Assembly (NCBI GenBank): GCA_963556495.2 | Contig: OY747700.1 | Span: forward strand, 3,026,001 to 3,090,000 | Reading direction: 5' to 3' | Source of the DNA: Valencia hispanica | Taxonomy: Eukaryota; Chordata; Actinopteri; Cyprinodontiformes; Valenciidae | Length of the DNA: 64,000 nt | Position numbers and translations under genes: made by a program | Notes under the pieces: generated by a model | Seen by the model: the letters and a program-made list of their open reading frames with translations, nothing else | Told to the model about the DNA's origin: nothing | Database searches by the model: none | Shown: positions 58,628 to 64,000 of the stretch, in pieces | How the letters are laid out: the number at the start of each line of letters is the position of its first letter | Position numbering within the stretch: the first letter of the stretch is position 1

Positions 58628-58715
58628 CGTAGGAGGAAGATCAACTTATGGGCTAGCTTGCTCCCCGCCGTGGAGTTAGAAACTAGAAGTTGCTCACTGA
58701 AGACTTTCGTTTTAC

Positions 58716-59255
58716 TGTTCTGCCCTTTATCTCAAATGCCTTGCTTGAGTATGCAGTCAGATAACGCCTCCCAAAGACAACAGACACAGGGATTGTTTCC
58801 AAGGTTTACTGCTGCCCAAGGAATAACGTAAAACTGTAAAAAATACAAAATACAGAATCCTCAATGTACATAGTCAATTACATGTTTGCATAAGCACAAC
58901 GAAGGCTTTACATTGCATATAGTAGCTAGCATCAACTATAACAGAAACAGATTGTGCATTCACAAAACGAAGAAAAACTAAATTTACGTCTGGGATATAA
59001 GATATAACAATTACATATGCATAGGAATTATAATGTAGCAACATCTACATACCGAAAGTGCCTTCAAAACAACTTAAATAAAGGAGCAATAGTAGCCATG
59101 ATCGCATGCTCTTCTTTGCTGCTGGGCTCACATTTGTGATGTCATCATGAAAGGACGTTAACAATACCATATGCAATACCCTACTTTGAACAGAAGGTGT
59201 CACTTTACTACAACTTTTATATTAAATAAATGTAGAATGTTCATAGAACAGCACA
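58716..59255 (-). repeat. BEL element LTR (5' LTR in element orientation)
   Basis: 540 bp, same length as its partner at 51414-51953. The minus-strand gag starts about 89 bp inside it, so the leader is short. Confidence 0.92.
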
Positions 59256-59260
59256 ACCAA

Positions 59261-60566
59261 GTAACTGGAAGGAAGCAAAAATAATAATAGTTAAACCAGG
59301 AAAAGATCCAACTTGTCCAGGAAATTATAGGCCAATAGCACTTACATCACATGTAGGGAAAATAATGGAAAGGATGGTAACAGACAGACTTATACATTAC
59401 CTAGAAAGTAAAAAAATGTTGTCACAATATCAAAGTGGTTTTAGTTAAGGAAGAAGTACATTGGATCCTATAGTTTGTCTTGAGACAGAAATGAGAAAAG
59501 CTCAAGTTAATTAAGAAAATTTAGTGGCAATATTTTTTTCATGTGGAAAAAGCATATGATATGGTTTGAAAAGAAGGCTTATTGATTAATTTAAAAAATA
59601 GGAATTACGGGAAGAATGTATAATTGGATAAAAGATTTTATATTAAATAGGAAAATACAAGTGAAGATAGGAAACTCACTTTCGAATGGGTATAAAATAG
59701 ATAATGGAACACCACAAGGATGTGTTATTAGTCCACTATTGTTTTTGATTATGATAGATGATGTTTTTCAAAATATAGATAATGAATTCGGAAAAGCATT
59801 ATTTGCGGGTGATGGAGCATTATGAAAAAAGGGGTAGGAATATAAAATATGTACAAAAGAAAATGCAAGAAGTATTATTGGTAGTTAAAAATTGGTCATA
59901 TGATTGGGGTTTTAAATTCTCGGTGGAAAAAACAAAGAGTATGGTTTTTACTAGAAAGAAAAGTATTATGATAAAATTAAAATTATATGCAGAAGAATCG
60001 GAACAAGTAAGTAGTTTTCGATATCTAGGAGTTATTTTTGATTCTAAACTAATACGGAAAGAAAATATTAATAAAATAGAGGAAAGATGTAAAAAAATTA
60101 AAATAAACATAATGAGGTGTTTGAGAGGATGTAAATGGGGAGCAAGTTCCCAGGCTTTAAAAAAATATATAGTGCAATTAAAAAGATCAGTCATAGATTA
60201 TGGTTGTATAGTATGTAGTTCAGCATCTAAATCATTATTAAAATAGATTGTATCTATTCAAAATCAAGCTTTAAGAGTCTGTTGTGGAGCAGTTAGAACT
60301 ACACCAATGGTATCAGTACAAGTAAAAATGGGGGAAATGCCAATACAGTTGAGATTTAAGCAACTAGGATTAAATTATTGGACTAATATTCAAGGTTGCA
60401 AGGATGAAGAATAGACTGTTAAAAGAGCAATTTATCCATTTTGGGAAAGTAAAAATATAAAGGATGAAAATGGTATTTAGAAAGTCAAAAAGTGGGCTAA
60501 TGAGATGAAAATTTGCAATAAGGTACAGGTTAACAAATTCTTATATACTGTTAAGAATATAAGATT
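59261..60566 (+). pseudogene. I-clade LINE ORF2: RT core
   Basis: Continues from 51413: NWKEAKIIIVKPGKDPTCPG, NYRPIALTSHVGKIMERMV, SQYQSGFS, then NGTPQGCVISPLLFLIMIDD, a lost YADD region (LFAGDGAL), FSVEKTKSMVFTRKK and FRYLGVIFDSKL. Several stops and shifts occur (near 59445, 59510 and 59820). The final part (LRVCCGAVRTTPMVSVQVKM, GEMPIQLR) leads toward RNase H. It is cut at about 60566 by an L2 copy. Confidence 0.82.
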
Positions 60567-62037
60567 ACAGGCATGTCTGGAAGCATAAAAACATGGATGA
60601 CTCTAAACATTTTGCTCTTAAATTCTGACAAAACAGAAGTTTCTGTCTTTGGACCAGAAGTTCTTAAACAGAAACTGATTAGTCAATCACTTCATCTGGA
60701 TGGTATTAAATTGGCCCCCAGTAATAACGTAAAGAACCTCGGCGTTATTTTTGAACAAGACCTGACATTTAAATCCCATATTTAACAGGTTTCTAGGATT
60801 TCCTTCTTTCACCTCAGGAATATTGCTAAAATTAGAAACATCCTGTCCAGGAGTGATGCTGAGAAACTAGTCCATGCATTTGTTACCTCAAGGCTGGACT
60901 ACTGTAATTCTTTACTATCAGGAAGTCCACAAAATGCCATTAAAAGCCTTCAGTTGATCCAAAATGCGGCAGCAAGAGTTCTGATGAATATTAAAAAGAG
61001 AGATCACATTTCTCCTGTTTTAGCTTCCCTTCATTGGCTCCCTGTTAAATCCAGAATAGAATTTAAGATCCTTCTTCTTACATACAAAGCCCTTAATAAT
61101 CGAGCTCCATCATACATCAGAGATCTGATTGGTCCATATGTTCCTAACAGACCACTTTGCTCTCAGACTGCAGGTTTACTTGTAGTTCCTAGGATTTCTA
61201 AAAGTAGAATGGGAGGCAGATCTTTTAGTTATCAGGCTCCTCTCCTGTGGAACCAGCTCCCAGCTTTAGTCCGTGAGGCAGACACTTTTAAGGCCAGGCT
61301 TAAAACTTTCCTTTTTGATAAAGCTTATAGTTAGAGTGGCTTAGGTCATCCTGAGCTATCTCTGTAGTTATGCTGCTATAGGCTTAGACTGCTGGAGGAC
61401 AGACTTACCAATTTTCTTCACTCGGCTACTTTTCTCTCCTACTACTCTCCAGTTGTATTATTTGCTGTTATTTCGACTGTTAACTTTGTTTTCTCTCAGT
61501 GTTTTTCTCTCCATAGAAGATATACCTGGTCTGGTATCCTGCTTGGCTGCAATGCCCTGTTGGACGGGGGGCATCGACTGGGATGATCCTCTCAGAAACT
61601 GAACATCCACTGTGTCCTGTTATCAACTTTTTACTTTCTGTAACATAGAAAGTTCTCTTATATCAGATCTTCTGTTCCTTCTGTGTTCTGCTCTGTCTTC
61701 TCAAACCCCCAGACGGTCGTGGCAGGTGGCCGCTCCTACTGAGCCTGGTTCTGTTGGAGGTTTCTTCCTGTTAAAGGGGAGTTTTTCCTCTCCACCGTCG
61801 CTACATGCTTGCTCAGTATGAGGGATTGCTGAAGGATTGCTGTGGTTGAAAGTCTGCATCAACGGGGCCCAACCTCACGCCAATGACTGACGCAATCTGC
61901 TGGGATTCCTTAAATAGGAAACTTTTTAACTGATTGGAATGTTTGTATAAATGTATTGAAATGACTTCTTGTTAAGTGCCTTAAGATGACATCTGTTGTG
62001 AATCGGCGCTATATAAATAAACTGAATTGAATGAATT
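60567..62037 (+). pseudogene. L2-clade LINE family A, largest copy (RT C-terminus and 3' UTR)
   Basis: Begins in the RT after the YADD box: LLLNSDKTEVSVFGPE, LGVIFEQDLTFKSHI, a stop at 60783, then LVHAFVTSRLDYCNSLLSG, LIQNAAARVLMN, PVLASLHWLPVKSRIEFKIL and LWNQLPALVREADTFKARLK. The ORF ends at 61334. The 700 bp 3' UTR and AATAAACTGAATTGAATG tail are shared with 41561-42398 and 53486-54194. Confidence 0.87.
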
Positions 62038-62998
62038 AACCCATTTTGGATACTTCCCAATGTATATGTTGACCTTAGTATTCATAGTACATTGGAAAGC
62101 AGAAAGGAGTAGGAAGTTGGGATAAAACAATTGAAGAAAGATTAAGAATTGCTCATGAGGCATTTCTTCAAATTTATGCAGATGGAGCAAAAGAAGCAGA
62201 AAACGAAAAAACAGGTTTTGCTTTTGTAATACCACAGTTCGGAATATATATAAAGGAAAGAACACCAAATCACCTATCAGTGTATACAGTAGAATTATTA
62301 GCAATATCTTTTAGTCTACAATGGATAGAACAAAATCTAATTAAAAAAGAATATGTTCTGATTCTTTGTCAGCATTATCATCAGTAAAATCAAAGTTCTC
62401 AAATTGTAGAATAGACAAAATATATGAAATTTATGAAACTTTGTTTAGATTACAGCATTTAAATATAGAGGTAAGATTTCTATGGGTACCAGCACATAGA
62501 GGGGTGGAGGGAAATGAGATTGCAAACTTTTATGCAAAGAAATCATTAAAGAAGAGGTCAATTATAGATATTCCGATTAGTTTATTTGAAATTAAATCTA
62601 TTATTAAAGCACAGATAATGAAAGAATGGCAATATAGATGGGAAAAAGGGAAGAAAGGAGGTCATTTGTTTAAAATACAGGAAAAAGTAGGAAAAATGAA
62701 TATTATGAGATTTAATAGTAGAGATCAAAAAATAATATCACGTTTGAGAATGGGTCATGCAGGATTAAATGGTTCACTACATTTAATAGGAAAACATCCG
62801 TCAGGTATGTGTAGTTGTGGGGAAGATAAAGAAACAGTAGAACATCTATTATGCTGCTGTGTTAAATATTTAGAGAATCGAAGGAAGATCAGAGAAAAAA
62901 TGGGGAAGAGGAATGATGGAAATTTAAATATAAAACATTTACTAAGTGGGGAGAGAAAGACATGTAAGTTAGTAATAGAATTACTGAAGTTAAATTGA
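62038..62998 (+). pseudogene. I-clade LINE ORF2: RNase H and C-terminus
   Basis: After the L2 copy the LINE resumes: frames give YADGAKEAENEKTGFAFVIP, YTVELLAISFSLQWIEQ, then (from 62366) ALSSVKSKFSNC, VRFLWVPAHRGVEGNEIANF and a C-terminal CCHC-like CSCGEDKETVEHLLCC. This is a LINE RNase H domain, which marks the I clade and separates it from L2 and RTE. The last catalytic Asp expected in NEIAD is Asn here, and frames shift near 62180 and 62360, so it is inactive. Confidence 0.82.
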
Positions 62999-63124
62999 TT
63001 ATCGAGAGAATTTAGAGGCAGCTCTTTATTCCGACCCACACTCCAGCACAGTAGGTGGCGGTAATGCACTAAAGTTGGTAGCCACTCGCCATTAAAAAAG
63101 AAGCAGAAGAAGAAGAAGAAGACG
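62999..63124 (+). mobile_element. 3' UTR and GAA tail of the I-clade LINE
   Basis: CCACACTCCAGCACAGTAGG and TGGCGGTAATGCAC, then CGCCATTAAAAAAGAAGC followed by GAA repeats ending near 63120. This is the terminal sequence common to fish I-clade (Nimb-like) LINEs and fixes the right edge of the nested complex. Confidence 0.8.
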
Positions 63125-63716
63125 ACGACTCCATTTTGTTTCAGAAGAACGAGTGGATTGCAACACGTCTGTCTCAGAATTAAAGGTAAAATCACATTAT
63201 TATCCTAACTTTCCTGTTTCTCACTGAGTTTTTCTCTGTGTGGAGAGAAAGAGTCAGAACTCTGATTGATTCTCTGTTGACAGATTTTTTTTTCCAGAGG
63301 GAAACTTTCTATTCCTGCGTCTGCAGCTCTGTTTACAGTGTTTGGTGTCAGCAGCAATAAATGTGTTTCTAATGATTGTTTCTGGGTCTGTGGAGAAACA
63401 AAGAGACTCACAGTATGTTCATATGTATGTCTTCAGATTATACAGCGATTGCGCTTATTGGTGCATTAATTGTGATGAGTAGAAATATAAATACTACAGT
63501 AACACTCCAGCATAATGCTGCATCAATGGATGCTCTAACGCTCATTGAAGATCAGATGTAGATTCCCTACAGCTGATCTGGGTCGCTGTTAGACCGACCG
63601 ACCCAACACATAGTCAAATAGTTTTTATTTTGTTTAAATTCGCTTTTATTCCAATCTGATTGTTGATTGATTATTTGAAATAAAACTGTATGCATGCCCC
63701 CATGTTGCCCATAAAC
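63125..63716. other. no gene recognised
   Basis: Contains short frames only. A donor-like AAAGGTAAAATC at about 63182 could end an untranslated exon, but nothing else supports this. Confidence 0.4.
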
Positions 63717-64000
63717 AGAGGTGGGTAGAGAACCCAAAAATTGAACTCAAGTAAAAGTAGCACTACTTTAACATATTTTTACTCAAGTAAAAGTTCAAAG
63801 TAGTAATCCAGAAAATAAGAGTAAAAATGTATTCGGTAAAAAAGCTACTATTGAGTACTTGAGTATTTGTTCTGAGATCAAAGCATATGTTTTAATATTT
63901 AAAAATTAAATAATTTGACAAACATGTAAAGTTATATGTAAATTTTAAAGACTAAAATAAATAGAAATACATGACATAATTGTAAAACAACAAATTTGAC
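63717..64000 (+). mobile_element. hAT-like dispersed repeat, left part, cut by window end
   Basis: CAGAGGTGGGTAGAGAACCC, then repeated ACTCAAGTAAAAGT phrases, the usual start of a widespread fish non-autonomous DNA element. The right end is outside the window. Confidence 0.6.

Larger units (their letters stand above)
51414..59255 (-). mobile_element. BEL/Pao LTR retrotransposon (7842 bp, minus strand)
   Basis: ACCAA at 51409-51413 and 59256-59260 is the 5 bp target repeat. Two 540 bp LTRs with TG...CA ends flank gag, protease, RT, RNase H and integrase on the minus strand. A purine-rich tract (AGAAGGGGAG) adjoins the left LTR as expected of a polypurine tract. It interrupts the I-clade LINE RT. 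Coding defects are a nonsense codon, a frameshift and an L2 insertion, so it is not autonomous now. Confidence 0.93.

Overview
The window looks like a teleost fish chromosome segment. It has AT-rich introns, intron-exon genes, fish-type LINE families (Rex3/RTE with a GATG tail, L2, Maui/Rex1-like, Tx1/L1-like and I-clade with a GAA tail), Tc1, hAT, Harbinger and TTAA-target elements, a BEL/Pao retrotransposon, a tRNA-derived SINE and long microsatellites. No prokaryotic operon, CRISPR array or rRNA gene is visible. Only two host genes can be supported, both partial. Most of the sequence is mobile DNA. All homology calls come from reading motifs by eye; no search was run. | 1-37.8 kb, + strand: this is the 3' part of a fish NLR-type gene (NLRC3/NLRP-like). 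Eight leucine-rich-repeat exons of one phase class (3307-3486, 13452-13625, 14097-14231, 26015-26191, 28840-29016, 35106-35282, 35759-35935, 36412-36564) are followed by a tiny terminal coding exon with a stop at 37555 and a poly(A) signal at 37739. The FISNA/NACHT part would lie before position 1. The array grew by tandem duplication of exon plus intron. Its introns then took in many elements: an intact Maui/Rex1-like LINE (4501-7721), a decayed L2, a TTAA MITE, a 6.2 kb minus-strand Tx1/L1-like element holding a second Maui copy (14377-20588), a composite insertion with a 400 bp Harbinger MITE (21.09-24.08 kb), and a nested insertion (30854-34314) in one copy of a duplicated intron. | 37.8-41.6 kb, - strand: three consecutive NC1-domain exons of a type IV collagen (closest by eye to alpha-3) run convergently toward the NLR gene. 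An L2 copy abuts the splice acceptor of the most upstream exon seen. | 41.6-63.1 kb: a dense set of nested elements. A Tx1/L1-like fragment is split by a non-autonomous hAT and by two TTAA elements, one inside the other. An I-clade LINE (endonuclease, RT, RNase H and a GAA tail ending near 63120) is split by a Tc1 element, a 132 bp Rex3-type SINE with a 13 bp target duplication, a 7.8 kb BEL/Pao element with two 540 bp LTRs, and an L2 copy. The BEL element itself carries an L2 insertion. | 63.1-64 kb: sequence without a recognised gene, then the start of a hAT-like repeat cut by the window end. | I did not find a wholly new biological system. The most unusual items are the target-site-resolved nested insertions, a 40 bp perfect palindrome with a third arm copy, a MITE whose inverted repeats each contain a palindrome, and the LRR exon expansion with variation focused on exposed positions.
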